This document shows positions 1-11,653 of a DNA stretch of 64,000 nt, one piece after another. The translations under genes and the position numbers were made by a program. Location: the NCBI GenBank assembly GCA_021405315.1, contig QWIH01000003.1, forward strand, positions 1 to 64,000, written 5' to 3'. Source of the stretch: Leptolyngbya sp. PLA1 (GTDB lineage: Bacteria; Planctomycetota; Phycisphaerae; Phycisphaerales; UBA1924). The notes below the pieces were generated by a model. The model worked only from the letters and a program-made list of their open reading frames with translations, had not been told where the DNA came from and ran no database searches. How positions within the stretch are numbered: the stretch's first letter is position 1; each line of letters begins with the position of its first letter.

Positions 1-420
1 GCCGGTGCGGGCGCCCTCCACTGGAAGCCCGGCGCCGCCGACCCGACGCCCGCTCGGGTGCGGCCCCCGCGGGCGCTCGCCGCTTCCACGGTCTGCGTCA
101 CCGGCCCTGAGTACTTCCGCCGCGCCGGCTGCCCGGCCCTTTGGCAGGACCTCTCACAGTCCGCAGGGCTCCTCCGGGGCTGGTCGGACTGCTACGCCGC
201 GCTCCTTCTCGCGACAGGACGCATCGACGCCCTCGTCGAGCCCCTCGTGAAACCATGGGATGTCTGCGGGCTCTGGCCCATCATCCGCGAGGCCGGGGGC
301 CTGATCACGGACTTTCACGGCCGTGGCAATCCGCTCGCGGGATCCATGATCGCTTCCACAGGCGGCCCGCACGAAGAACTGCTCTCGCTCGCCGGCCGCC
401 ACCCCCTCCCGGTCGCCTAG
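1..420 (+). CDS. Inositol monophosphatase-family phosphatase, C-terminal part (histidinol-phosphatase HisN-like)
   Basis: The gene is open at the left window edge; about 139 C-terminal residues are visible in frame 1. The segment GWSDCYAALLLATGRIDA followed by PWDVCGLWPIIREAGG is the C-terminal signature of the inositol monophosphatase superfamily, where the WD pair carries a metal-binding aspartate. The acidic-poor, short C-terminus and the spacing fit the HisN-type histidinol-phosphate phosphatase branch, but with the N-terminal metal site missing, inositol or other sugar-phosphate phosphatase activity cannot be excluded. It ends in TAG and overlaps by 4 bp the stop of the convergent CYTH gene. 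The family role is clear; the exact substrate is inferred. Confidence 0.8.
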   Translation, partial: AGAGALHWKPGAADPTPARVRPPRALAASTVCVTGPEYFRRAGCPALWQDLSQSAGLLRGWSDCYAALLLATGRIDALVEPLVKPWDVCGLWPIIREAGGLITDFHGRGNPLAGSMIASTGGPHEELLSLAGRHPLPVA

Positions 421-947
421 GGCCGCAGCTCCGCCTTGTGGTCCTCGTCCCGCGCCACCATGTCGCTGTACGAGCAGTCGATCGTCTCCCCGATCACCGG
501 CGAAAAGTGCTCCCGAAGCGCCGCCACCGCCTCGTGCCCGCGCGAGATGTTGTGGTCGCGGCTGATCAACGCCTCAAACTCGATGAACGTCCCCAGCCCC
601 TCCACCTGATCCAGGTGGATCCGCGTGTGCCCATGCATCCACAAATCCCGGTGCTTCCGCACCACCACCCACACGGGCAGGGGCTCCCGGCCGAACCGCT
701 CCAACGCCTGCTCCTCGCTGTAGATCATGAAGCGACTCAGTTTCGCCGCCGCTCGGTTGGCTCGGTCGTAGTACACATACTCCGTCGGCTCCCCGGGCGT
801 CTCCCGCTTCTTCAGCCGCCCGCTCGCCACCCGGAAGTACGTATCCGTCTGGTCAAAGTCGAGGATCTTCCGGGCTCCGAGCACGACGCACAGCGACCGG
901 GCCAGATTCAGGTCCCGCAACTCCGCCTTGAACTCGACGTTGTGCAT
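417..947 (-). CDS. CYTH domain protein (class IV adenylate cyclase / triphosphatase-like)
   Basis: This is a 176-residue protein beginning MHNVEFKAELRD. The CYTH fold normally starts with an ExExK strand; here the matching stretch is N-V-E-F-K, so the first glutamate is Asn, a variant seen in class IV cyclase-like members. Charged strands typical of the triphosphate tunnel follow (YFRVASGRLKKRE near residue 37, VVVRKHRD near 94, FIEFEALIS near 121). I chose the internal ATG at 947 over an upstream start because the CYTH fold begins right there. It lies 60 bp downstream of ligA on the same strand and may be co-transcribed. The activity (cAMP synthesis or hydrolysis of a triphosphate) cannot be decided from sequence. 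Confidence 0.8.
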   Translation of the reverse strand: MHNVEFKAELRDLNLARSLCVVLGARKILDFDQTDTYFRVASGRLKKRETPGEPTEYVYYDRANRAAAKLSRFMIYSEEQALERFGREPLPVWVVVRKHRDLWMHGHTRIHLDQVEGLGTFIEFEALISRDHNISRGHEAVAALREHFSPVIGETIDCSYSDMVARDEDHKAELRP

Positions 948-1007
948 CTCCGTCCGCCTTTCCTCGCGCACCGCGAGACGCATGAGCTTCGCGGGCGCCG
1001 CGCCATC

Positions 1008-4351
<3,344 letters not shown>

Positions 4352-4460
4352 CGCCCGAGCCGGGGACGCCCGCAATCTCCCGCCTGCACCGACGTTGTCC
4401 TACTATCTCCCGACTGTCCGCATCGGCATCGGGCCCCCTCCCGATCCCCGGAGACTCTGG

Positions 4461-4769
4461 ATGAACACCCTCGCGTTTGTCGGCGGCCTCAATACCTGGG
4501 AGCTGCTGATCATCCTCGTCATCGCCCTCCTTCTTTTCGGAAAGCGCCTGCCCGAGGTCGGCAAGAGCCTGGGCAAGGGCATCATCGAGTTCAAGAAGGG
4601 CCTGAAGGGTGTGGAAGACGAGATCGAGGAGTCCTCCTCCCGTCCCGCACCCCGCAACGAGAGCTCGCAGGTCTACCGCTCCGAGCTCCCCCCGAGCACC
4701 GAGGGCCGCGTGAGCCGCGCCGACAGCGCAGAGGTGCCCTCCGAGGGCAAGCCTGCCAGCCACTCATAG
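4461..4769 (+). CDS. tatA: Twin-arginine translocase subunit TatA/TatE
   Basis: This 102-residue protein has the TatA architecture: a short N-terminus, one membrane helix (LLIILVIALLLFGKRLPEVG, about residues 15-34, with the conserved FGKRLPEVG elbow), an amphipathic helix (SLGKGIIEFKKGLKG) and a charged disordered tail. TatA oligomers form the conduit for folded Tat substrates in the cytoplasmic membrane. The ATG at 4461 puts the helix at the usual distance from the N-terminus. tatB or tatC is not adjacent. A likely Tat substrate in this window is the Gfo/Idh protein at 39508, which carries an RRDFVK motif. Its end overlaps the convergent rdgB gene by 6 bp. Confidence 0.93.
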   Translation: MNTLAFVGGLNTWELLIILVIALLLFGKRLPEVGKSLGKGIIEFKKGLKGVEDEIEESSSRPAPRNESSQVYRSELPPSTEGRVSRADSAEVPSEGKPASHS

Positions 4770-5453
4770 CCCGCCGCCTGCACCCACTGTGGCGAGAGTG
4801 TTGACCGCCCGCATGATGCCCCGCAGCGCCGCGCCGCGATGGCTCAGGCGGTTCTTCTCCGACGCGATCAGTTCGGAGCTGGTCACCCCAAGGCTGTAGG
4901 GTGCGGCTTCCACCAGAAACAACGGGTCATACCCGAATCCCCCGCCCCCCGCGGGCACGCGGGGCGGCTCCCCGATCCTCCCCTCGAAGGTCCCGCGCGA
5001 CGCTGCCAGCACCCGCGCCGGCTCCACTCCGCGCGGGGGCCTTGCCAACGTCACGACACACACGAATCTCGCCCCCCGCCGCGCCGGTGGCACGCCCGCC
5101 AACTCCCGCAGCACCCGCTCGTTGTTCAGCCGGTCACGGTCGCCTCGTGAGAGCCCTGTCTCCCTGCCCTCGGTGCAGTAGTGCGACGAGATCACCCCGG
5201 GCCGCCCCGCGAGCGCGTCAACTTCCAGGCCCGAGTCGTCCGCAAGGCAGTGCAACCCTGTCGTCGTCGCGTACGCCAGCGCTTTGAGCGCCGAGTTCTC
5301 CTCAAAGGTCGCCCCGGTCTCCGACGGCTCCGCAAACGCCCCCAGCTCCGCGAGCCCGCGCAGCCTCACCCTTCCCCCAAGCGCGGGTTCCAGCACCGCG
5401 CGCACTTCCTCGACCTTGTGTGCGTTCCCCGTTGCGATCACCACGTCAAGCAT
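4764..5453 (-). CDS. rdgB: Non-canonical purine NTP pyrophosphatase RdgB/HAM1
   Basis: The 229-residue protein starts with the family hallmark VVIATGNAHKVEEV and contains ETGATFEENSALKA and CLADDSGLEVDAL, the substrate- and metal-binding motifs of ITPase/XTPase enzymes. A later GGGFGYDPLF motif and S-H-R-GAAL near the C-terminus are also typical. It hydrolyses dITP, ITP and XTP to monophosphates, cleansing the nucleotide pool. It is divergent from the PfkB-type kinase across 50 bp. About 20-30 residues longer than the usual enzyme owing to loops around residue 150 (LARPPRGVEPARV) and a short tail after the last conserved helix. Confidence 0.95.
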   Translation of the reverse strand: MLDVVIATGNAHKVEEVRAVLEPALGGRVRLRGLAELGAFAEPSETGATFEENSALKALAYATTTGLHCLADDSGLEVDALAGRPGVISSHYCTEGRETGLSRGDRDRLNNERVLRELAGVPPARRGARFVCVVTLARPPRGVEPARVLAASRGTFEGRIGEPPRVPAGGGGFGYDPLFLVEAAPYSLGVTSSELIASEKNRLSHRGAALRGIMRAVNTLATVGAGGGL

Positions 5454-5503
5454 CGAGAGCCCCTCGTTCTCCGCGGCCCGGCAGCAACACTACGCTCATC
5501 CCC

Positions 5504-6652
5504 GTGCGTTCCCGCGCCGACATCGCCGCCAGCGCCGCCCACGCCCTCGCCTCCGCGCCCTCCCCGGGGCCCGCCCTCGTCGGCTTCGATGGCTTCATCG
5601 ACTCCATCGTCCGCCTCGTCGCCTCGCGCGCCGGCATGGCGCCGGATGAGTACACGCCCATCCGCACCATCCCGGAGTTCGCCGCTCGCTGCGCGACCGC
5701 AGCGGGCCGCAGCACCAACATCGAGCGAGTTCTCCTCGAAGACCGGTTCGGCGGCAACGGGCCCCTCCTCGCCGGGGGCCTCGCCGCACTCGGCGTCCCA
5801 GTCACCTACGTCGGCGCGGTCGGCGACCGACACGTCGAACCCCTCTTTCAACCCTTCGCCGCCCGCTGCGACCGCGTCGTCCCGATCGCTCCTTCATCCC
5901 ACACCCTCTGCCTCGAGTTCGACGACGGCAAGATCATGATCAACGACACCGCCAACGTGCAGCAGGTCACGTGGTCGCGGCTCACGTCCATCATCCCCAT
6001 CCCCGACCTCGCTGCCATCGTGCAGCCCTGCACCCTCATCGGCGTGGTGAACTGGTCGCTCCTTGGGGGCGTCCCAGGTCTGCTCGAAGGCCTGCGCACG
6101 CACATCCTTCCCGGCCTCGCCGGACACCGCCGCCTGTTCGTTGACATCTCCGATCCCGCCAAGCGAACGGACGCCGACATTCGCTCCGTGCTCAGCCTCC
6201 TTGCCTCACTCAACGCCACACGGGGCCTGAGCGTCACGCTCGGCCTCAACCTCAGCGAGGCCGAACGCCTCGCACGCGTCCTCGACCTCCAAGCCCCCCG
6301 CGCCGCGACCACCTCCGACGTAGCTCTCGGCTTCGCCAGCGGCATCCGCTCCGGATGCCGCCTCGACACCGTCGTCGTTCATCCCCGGGAGGGTGCCGCC
6401 GGCGCCGACACCTCCGGCGCCACCTACTGGTTTGACGGACCGCTCACCCGATCGCCACGCCTCTCCACGGGTGCCGGTGACCACTTCAACGCCGGATTCG
6501 CCTTCGCGCAGGTGCGGGGCCTTCCGCTTGACGAGTGCCTCGCCGTCGGCTGCGCGGTCAGCGGCGCCTATGTCCGCGACGCCGCCTCCCCCGACCAGGC
6601 GCGAGTCGTCTCTTTCCTCCGGAACCTCCCGCCACCGCAGCCCGAGGCATGA
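5504..6652 (+). CDS. PfkB/ribokinase-family sugar kinase
   Basis: This 382-residue protein has a PfkB fold: N-terminal VGFDGFIDSIVRLV, a GGNGPLLAGGLAALGVPVTYVGAVG segment that forms the substrate lid region, and the C-terminal ATP/anion-hole motif STGAGDHFNAGFAFA near residue 330, whose aspartate is the catalytic base. The sugar is not identifiable. I use GTG at 5504, because upstream in-frame ATG lies inside rdgB on the other strand; the start remains uncertain by a few codons. It is followed 53 bp later by the ALDH7-type gene on the same strand, possibly as a transcription unit. Confidence 0.85.
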   Translation: MRSRADIAASAAHALASAPSPGPALVGFDGFIDSIVRLVASRAGMAPDEYTPIRTIPEFAARCATAAGRSTNIERVLLEDRFGGNGPLLAGGLAALGVPVTYVGAVGDRHVEPLFQPFAARCDRVVPIAPSSHTLCLEFDDGKIMINDTANVQQVTWSRLTSIIPIPDLAAIVQPCTLIGVVNWSLLGGVPGLLEGLRTHILPGLAGHRRLFVDISDPAKRTDADIRSVLSLLASLNATRGLSVTLGLNLSEAERLARVLDLQAPRAATTSDVALGFASGIRSGCRLDTVVVHPREGAAGADTSGATYWFDGPLTRSPRLSTGAGDHFNAGFAFAQVRGLPLDECLAVGCAVSGAYVRDAASPDQARVVSFLRNLPPPQPEA

Positions 6653-6705
6653 TCCGGGCCCGCGAGACTTGCCTTGCCCGTCCCGCGTCCGCCTATCCTC
6701 CCGCA

Positions 6706-8220
6706 ATGCTCAGCGATCTGTTCTCTGCACTCGGCCTCTCCGGTCACCCCCGGCTCACCGCCCCCGCGGACGCGAAGGGCACCGTCACCGTCTCCAACCC
6801 CACCACGGGCGCTCCCATCGCCGGCGTGAAGCTCGACGACGCCGACTCCTACGAGCGCACCGTCGCGGCATCGGCCGCCGCCTTCAAGGTCTGGAGGGAA
6901 GTCCCCGCGCCCGTCCGGGGTCAGGTCGTCCGCGCCATCGGCGACGAGTTCCGCCGCCACAAGGACGCCCTGGGCGATCTTGTCTCACTCGAAGTCGGCA
7001 AGATCCGCAGCGAGGGCCGTGGAGAAGTCCAGGAAACCATCGACATCGCCGACTTCGCCGTCGGGCTCTCTCGCCAGCTCTACGGCCTCACCATGCCGAG
7101 CGAGCGTGCCAACCACACCATGAAGGAGCAGTGGCTCCCGCTCGGCCCTGTTGGCGTCATCTCCGCGTTCAACTTCCCCAACGCCGTCTGGGCCTGGAAC
7201 GCCATGCTCGCAGCCGTCTGCGGCGACACCACCATCTGGAAGCCCAGCCTCCTCGCGCCCCTCACCGCCATCGCCAGCAACGCCATCGCCGACCGCGTTG
7301 CGACCTCCATGGGCCATCCCGGCATCTTCTCCCTCGTCATCGGCACCGACGATGTCGTCGGCGAGCGTCTCGTCGCCGACCAGCGCATCCCGCTCATTTC
7401 CGCCACCGGCTCGTGCCGCATGGGCCGCCGGGTGGGCCAGGTCGTCGCTCAGCGCTTCGGACGCGCGCTGCTGGAGCTCGGGGGCAACAACGCCGCCATC
7501 GTCCACCACGACGCCGATCTCGCGATGGCGATCCCCGCGATCGTCTTCTCCGCCGTCGGCACCGCCGGACAGCGCTGCACCACCACACGCCGCCTCATCG
7601 TCCACGAACGCATCGCCGACGATGTCTGCAAGCGTCTCGTCGCCGCCTACAAGACCATCCGCATCGGCGACCCGCTCGCCGACGGCACCCTCGTCGGCCC
7701 CCTCATCAACGCACGCGCCGTCGACGGATTCCTCCACGCCGTCGAGTCCGCCAGGGCTCAGGGCGGCTCCGTCCTCGTGGGCGGGCAGCGGGCACGCGTC
7801 TCGGGACTTGCCGGTCACTTCGTCGAGCCCACCATCATCCGTTGCTCCAAGCCCATCCCCATCTCCTGCGAAGAAACGTTCGCCCCCATCCTCTACGTCT
7901 TCACCTACCAGGACATCCAGCAGGCCATCGCCATGAACAACGAGGTCCCCCAGGGCCTCTCCTCCGCCGTCTTCACCGACAGCCTCCGCGTCGCGGAGGC
8001 CTTCCTCAGCCCCAGCGGCAGCGGCTCGGACTGCGGCATCGCCAATGTCAACGCCGGTACCAGCGGCGCCGAGATCGGCGGGGCCTTCGGCGGTGAGAAG
8101 GAAACCGGAGGCGGGCGCGAGTCCGGCTCCGACTCTTGGAAGGTCTACATGCGACGGCAGACCTCCACCATCAACTGGGGAACCCAGGTTCGCCTCGCCC
8201 AGGGGATTCGCTTTGACTGA
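6706..8220 (+). CDS. ALDH7-family aldehyde dehydrogenase (alpha-aminoadipic semialdehyde dehydrogenase type)
   Basis: This 504-residue NAD(P)+-dependent aldehyde dehydrogenase carries the catalytic Asn156 (AFNFP), Glu257 (LLELGGNN) and Cys291 (GQRCTTTRRL). The combination of EQWLPLGPVGVISAFNFP, ELGGNNAAI and a C-terminus with GGAFGGEKETGGGRESGS is diagnostic of the antiquitin/ALDH7 branch, which oxidises alpha-aminoadipic semialdehyde (piperideine-6-carboxylate) in lysine catabolism. The ATG at 6706 gives the standard length. Its stop overlaps the proposed TTG start of the downstream rpiA-like gene by 8 bp, suggesting translational coupling. No other lysine-degradation gene is adjacent, so the physiological aldehyde is inferred. 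Confidence 0.92.
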   Translation: MLSDLFSALGLSGHPRLTAPADAKGTVTVSNPTTGAPIAGVKLDDADSYERTVAASAAAFKVWREVPAPVRGQVVRAIGDEFRRHKDALGDLVSLEVGKIRSEGRGEVQETIDIADFAVGLSRQLYGLTMPSERANHTMKEQWLPLGPVGVISAFNFPNAVWAWNAMLAAVCGDTTIWKPSLLAPLTAIASNAIADRVATSMGHPGIFSLVIGTDDVVGERLVADQRIPLISATGSCRMGRRVGQVVAQRFGRALLELGGNNAAIVHHDADLAMAIPAIVFSAVGTAGQRCTTTRRLIVHERIADDVCKRLVAAYKTIRIGDPLADGTLVGPLINARAVDGFLHAVESARAQGGSVLVGGQRARVSGLAGHFVEPTIIRCSKPIPISCEETFAPILYVFTYQDIQQAIAMNNEVPQGLSSAVFTDSLRVAEAFLSPSGSGSDCGIANVNAGTSGAEIGGAFGGEKETGGGRESGSDSWKVYMRRQTSTINWGTQVRLAQGIRFD

Positions 8221-8944
8221 CCCAGCCCACAACACCGAGATCAGAATCCTCCCCGCCGGCGCCGACCTCCTCGCCGATCAGGCTGTCGCGCCCATCGAGT
8301 CCGGCATGGTTGTCGGCCTCGGCACCGGGCGCGCCGCCAACCGCGGCATCGTCGCCCTTGCCCGCAGGGTCCGCGACGAAAGGCTCGACATCGAGTGCGT
8401 CTGCTCCAGCGCCGCCACCCGAGAGCTCGCCCAGGGCCTCGGGCTCAATGTCGTCAGCTTCGACGAGATGGAGTCCATCGATTACTCCTTCGACGGTGCC
8501 GACGAGGTCGACCGCGATCTCCGCATGCTCAAGGGGCACCACGGCGCCATCACCCGCCAGCGACTGCTCGCCGCCGTCAGCAAGACGAACGTCTATCTCG
8601 CCCAGGAAGACAAGATCGTCGACCACCTGGGCACGCGCGCCCTCCTCGCCGTCACCATCATCCCCTTCGGCTATACCAGCACCCGGAACCGCCTCCGCGA
8701 CCTCGGCCTCTCCGGTGTCGTTCGAAAGACCATGGAGGGGGAGGTCTACATGACCGAGGGTGGGGGCGTGGTCTTCGACATGCGCCTCCCCGAGAACTGC
8801 GACGTCGAGCAGTTGGCGCTCGCCCTCGACCATGTCCCCGGTGTTGTCGACCACGGCCTGTTCCTCACCGAGGCCGACCTCGTCCTTGTTGAGTGTCGCA
8901 AGGGCGAAGTCCGCCGCCTCGTGGCTCAGTCCGCCGACCGCTAG
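8213..8944 (+). CDS. rpiA: Ribose-5-phosphate isomerase A homologue with substituted catalytic residues
   Basis: This 243-residue RpiA-type protein interconverts ribose 5-phosphate and ribulose 5-phosphate if active. Recognisable are VGLGTGRAANRGI (residues 34-46), SFDGADEVD (92-100, Asp94 and Asp97 of the active site), Lys107, and LALALDHVPGVVDHGLF near the C-terminus. Two departures stand out: the KGGGGALTRE motif reads KGHHGAITRQ, so the glutamate acting as catalytic base in E. coli RpiA (Glu103) is Gln116, and the phosphate-loop GTGST is GTGRA. It may be slow, retuned or a paralogue with another role. The start is inferred as TTG at 8213 because no ATG or GTG lies near the family N-terminus. 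Confidence 0.82.
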   Translation: MTDPAHNTEIRILPAGADLLADQAVAPIESGMVVGLGTGRAANRGIVALARRVRDERLDIECVCSSAATRELAQGLGLNVVSFDEMESIDYSFDGADEVDRDLRMLKGHHGAITRQRLLAAVSKTNVYLAQEDKIVDHLGTRALLAVTIIPFGYTSTRNRLRDLGLSGVVRKTMEGEVYMTEGGGVVFDMRLPENCDVEQLALALDHVPGVVDHGLFLTEADLVLVECRKGEVRRLVAQSADR

Positions 8945-10218
8945 CGGTCCCCCGGCCTGAACAGCGCCATGCACGCCGTGTGCCCGTGCACGAAGCTCCG
9001 GCCGCCGACCGGACCGATCTCTCCGTTCGCGAAGCACCCCGCCAGGGGCACCGGCGGCGCCCCGGGGGGCTCGATGGCCTTTCCGGGCTTCGCCAGCGTC
9101 TCCCCGGGCACCGGTCCCGCAAACGCCCGCGCCACCGCCGCCGCGTCGTGGTTCGGCACCCCGAAGAGCCGCCTCCCGCGCCCGTTGCACGTCACCAGCA
9201 GCACCCCGGCGGGCGGGTCGTACAGCCGTTGTGCATCCAGCAGGAGCGCCAGATCCTCGTGCGCCGTCGCCGCGTCACGCATATGAAGCCGAATCGTCTG
9301 CCCCACGTGCACCGGCTCCGCCACCGCGATCGCGCCCCGGTTGTGGTCCACCCCCACGACGTTCCGAATCAGGAAATCCCCCCGCCCGAACCGGCTCTTG
9401 TACTCGTCGATCACCCGCCCGATGAACAGCCCCGACCTCAACCCTTCCCGCTGCTCCCCGGGCAGAGCCTCGATTGCCTCCGAAACCGCCTCCAGCGCCG
9501 GCTTCCCGCCAAGTTCAAAGATCAGGTTCCGCTGCGACTTGGTGATCACCAGGTTCGGCCCGAACGCGCGGCAGCCCTGTGACACGATCGTGTCCACCCG
9601 CACGTTCCCCAGCAGGGACACGCCCACCGCCCCGCTCCGCAGCACCCGGTCATTCAGCAGCATCGCGTTCCCGCCCGGCGACTGAGAAGCCGACGCCAGC
9701 CCTCCCAGGATCGGCGACGCCGCGCCCTCGCCCCGCGCCTCGTTCATCGCGGGCAACAGCTTGATCAGCGGCGTTGAGAACGGGTCCGCAAAGAAGAACG
9801 CAGCCCGATGATCCGGCCCGCCTCCGAAGATCTCCGAGAACCGCGTCCGGGACAGTTCATCCCCGTCCCACGCCGGCAGCATGTCCGAAGAGAACGGGCT
9901 TATCCGCACCCCGGGCGCACGCGCCGCGAGCAGGCTGATCCCGGGCGAACTCTCCAGCTCCGTCGTGTCAGCAATCGCGGCGACCGTCGAAACCCCTATC
10001 AGGCACCCGGGCGACAGCCGCCGCCTCACGGTCTCCGATATCTCGGAGGCGAACTCGACGTGGTGCTGCGAGAAGAACACGAACACAAGGTCCGGATGCT
10101 CGCCCAGTTGCCCCTCGCACTGGTCGCACACCAGCTCGGCGGCGCGCGTCGTCTCCGCGCTCGCCGAGAGTGCGGACGCCATGCGCAGCGACGTGTCCGA
10201 GGCCTGATGCACGAACAA
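8941..10218 (-). CDS. FIST domain sensory protein
   Basis: This 425-residue protein has the FIST_N then FIST_C arrangement. FIST_N includes LVFVFFSQHHVEFASEI, a glycine-rich GCLIGVSTVAAI and VGVSLLGNVRVDTIVSQG; FIST_C follows, with FGRGDFLIRNVVGVD and the terminal GCFANGEIGPVGGRSFVHGHT block typical of the family. FIST proteins are proposed small-ligand (amino acid) sensors found in signal transduction; this one has no fused kinase or cyclase output and no membrane segment, so it probably acts in the cytoplasm with a separate partner. Its stop overlaps the rpiA stop by 4 bp on the opposite strand; the DUF1080 gene lies 15 bp upstream on the same strand. Confidence 0.88.
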   Translation of the reverse strand: MFVHQASDTSLRMASALSASAETTRAAELVCDQCEGQLGEHPDLVFVFFSQHHVEFASEISETVRRRLSPGCLIGVSTVAAIADTTELESSPGISLLAARAPGVRISPFSSDMLPAWDGDELSRTRFSEIFGGGPDHRAAFFFADPFSTPLIKLLPAMNEARGEGAASPILGGLASASQSPGGNAMLLNDRVLRSGAVGVSLLGNVRVDTIVSQGCRAFGPNLVITKSQRNLIFELGGKPALEAVSEAIEALPGEQREGLRSGLFIGRVIDEYKSRFGRGDFLIRNVVGVDHNRGAIAVAEPVHVGQTIRLHMRDAATAHEDLALLLDAQRLYDPPAGVLLVTCNGRGRRLFGVPNHDAAAVARAFAGPVPGETLAKPGKAIEPPGAPPVPLAGCFANGEIGPVGGRSFVHGHTACMALFRPGDR

Positions 10219-10233
10219 GCGTAGCGTCGGGTG

Positions 10234-11529
10234 TCAGTCCGGCAGGGGCGTCAGCCGCACGTTCCTGAAGTGAATCTCCGCCCCCTCGCTCTGCAGGCAG
10301 ATGAACCCCGGCACCGCCTCGACACTGGTCGCCCGGTTCAACTCCTCGCCGTTCACGTACAGCACCACATCGCCCTTGTTCACCACGATCTCATACTCGT
10401 TCCACTCGCCCAGGGGTCTCTCCGCCCCGTGGGTTTTCTTGGTGTTCCGCCCGTTGGTCCGCGCCGGATCCACGGTCATCGTGTAGTTGTCGATGTTCCA
10501 GAAGTCGCCCGCGTTCCCGCTGTGCAGCTGCGCCTCGACGGACTTTGGCCACACCTTGTCCTCACCCACCATCCGGAGAAGGACGCCCGAGTTTCCTGCC
10601 CCCTTCGCGGGGTCAAACCTCCACTGAAGCCTCAGGATGAAGTTCTTGAACTTCTCCGCGGTCCGGATGTACCCGATCGGCTGACCCTTGATCACCAGCA
10701 CGCCGTTGTCCGCCGTTGCCACCGCCGCGAGCGCCGAAACGTGGGGAGTGTCCTTCAGGCTCGGCACGATCGCCACCCAACCGTCCATCGACTTCCCGTC
10801 GAACAGCAACCTCTCACCCTTCGGCTTCGCCGCGGGGTCCCGGAGCAGGACGTTCCGCAGCGTCAGTTCCGTGTCCCCATGGTCCTGGATCGCCACGTGG
10901 CCCTCGGACAGCACGCCGAACCCCTTCCAGTCCTTGAACTTGCTGCCCGCGATCCGCTGCTTCCACCAGTCCGTTGCCGTCCCGTCCGCGTTGTAGAGCC
11001 TCGCCTCTACGACCTTCGCACCGTTCAGCCAGTGCTGCAGCAATCCATCCCGCAGGTAGATCCGCCCGCTGTTCCATTCGCCCGCTGGCTTCATGGTCTT
11101 TCCTTCCGCGGGCGACACCAGGTCGTAGAGCGCCCCGCACGAGTGCGGGTCCGTGGGCTTGGCCCCGTACGTCGCATCCTCGAGCAACTGATACTCCGGG
11201 CCGGTCATGTACGTCGGGCCGTCGGTTTCCGCCACACGGAACATGATCCCCGAGTTGGCCTTTTCTCCCATCTTGAACTCAAAGGACATGTCGAGATCGG
11301 TGAACTTCGAGACCGTGATCAGATCGCCGCCGCCACCGTTCTTCGAGATCGACAGCACGCCCTCGCCGGCGGTCCATCCCTTCGCCGGGAACCCCGGCTG
11401 CTTGTACCCCCGCCACAGGGACGTCGTGTCGGCCCCGGAGTACAGCCTGAAGCCCCGCGCCGCGTCGTTCTCCGAGACCCCGGGGGCCGGCTGGGCGAGC
11501 AGAAGCACGCTGAGCATCGTCGAGAGCAT
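10234..11529 (-). CDS. Secreted protein with two tandem DUF1080 (3-keto-disaccharide hydrolase-type) domains
   Basis: The 431-residue product begins with a signal peptide (MLSTMLSVLLLAQPAPG). Two DUF1080 / LamG-like jelly rolls follow: the first about residues 25-205 (LYSGADTTSLWRGY, FEFKMGEKANSGIMFR, TGPEYQLLED), the second about 235-430 (LLFDGKSMDGWVAI, LQWRFDPAKGAGNSGVLLR, NEYEIVVNKGDVVLYVNGEE). Such proteins are abundant in planctomycetes and are linked to secreted carbohydrate breakdown; some members hydrolyse 3-keto-glycosides. The double domain is longer than the usual single-domain form. Divergent from blaI across 124 bp. The substrate is unknown. Confidence 0.9.
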   Translation of the reverse strand: MLSTMLSVLLLAQPAPGVSENDAARGFRLYSGADTTSLWRGYKQPGFPAKGWTAGEGVLSISKNGGGGDLITVSKFTDLDMSFEFKMGEKANSGIMFRVAETDGPTYMTGPEYQLLEDATYGAKPTDPHSCGALYDLVSPAEGKTMKPAGEWNSGRIYLRDGLLQHWLNGAKVVEARLYNADGTATDWWKQRIAGSKFKDWKGFGVLSEGHVAIQDHGDTELTLRNVLLRDPAAKPKGERLLFDGKSMDGWVAIVPSLKDTPHVSALAAVATADNGVLVIKGQPIGYIRTAEKFKNFILRLQWRFDPAKGAGNSGVLLRMVGEDKVWPKSVEAQLHSGNAGDFWNIDNYTMTVDPARTNGRNTKKTHGAERPLGEWNEYEIVVNKGDVVLYVNGEELNRATSVEAVPGFICLQSEGAEIHFRNVRLTPLPD

Positions 11530-11589
11530 GTCGAGTCACTCCTGTGGGTGGTTCCCTCTCAGTCTACCAGAATCCGGTGCCCGCGCCGC

Positions 11590-11618
11590 TTGACAGCCTC
11601 CGACGTCAGTAGTAGACT
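11590..11618 (+). promoter_or_regulatory. Sigma70-type promoter of blaI with overlapping dyad (candidate BlaI operator)
   Basis: A perfect -35 TTGACA (11590-11595), a 17-bp spacer and -10 TAGACT (11613-11618) precede blaI by 36 bp. Across the -10 lies the dyad CAGT-AGTAG-ACTG (11607-11619), containing GTAGTA, which resembles half-sites described for BlaI/CopY-type repressors. This placement would let BlaI repress its own operon. The promoter is seen directly; the operator assignment is inference. Confidence 0.6.
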
Positions 11619-11653
11619 GTGCTCCGACGCCTGTAGGAGCATCAGGAATACCC

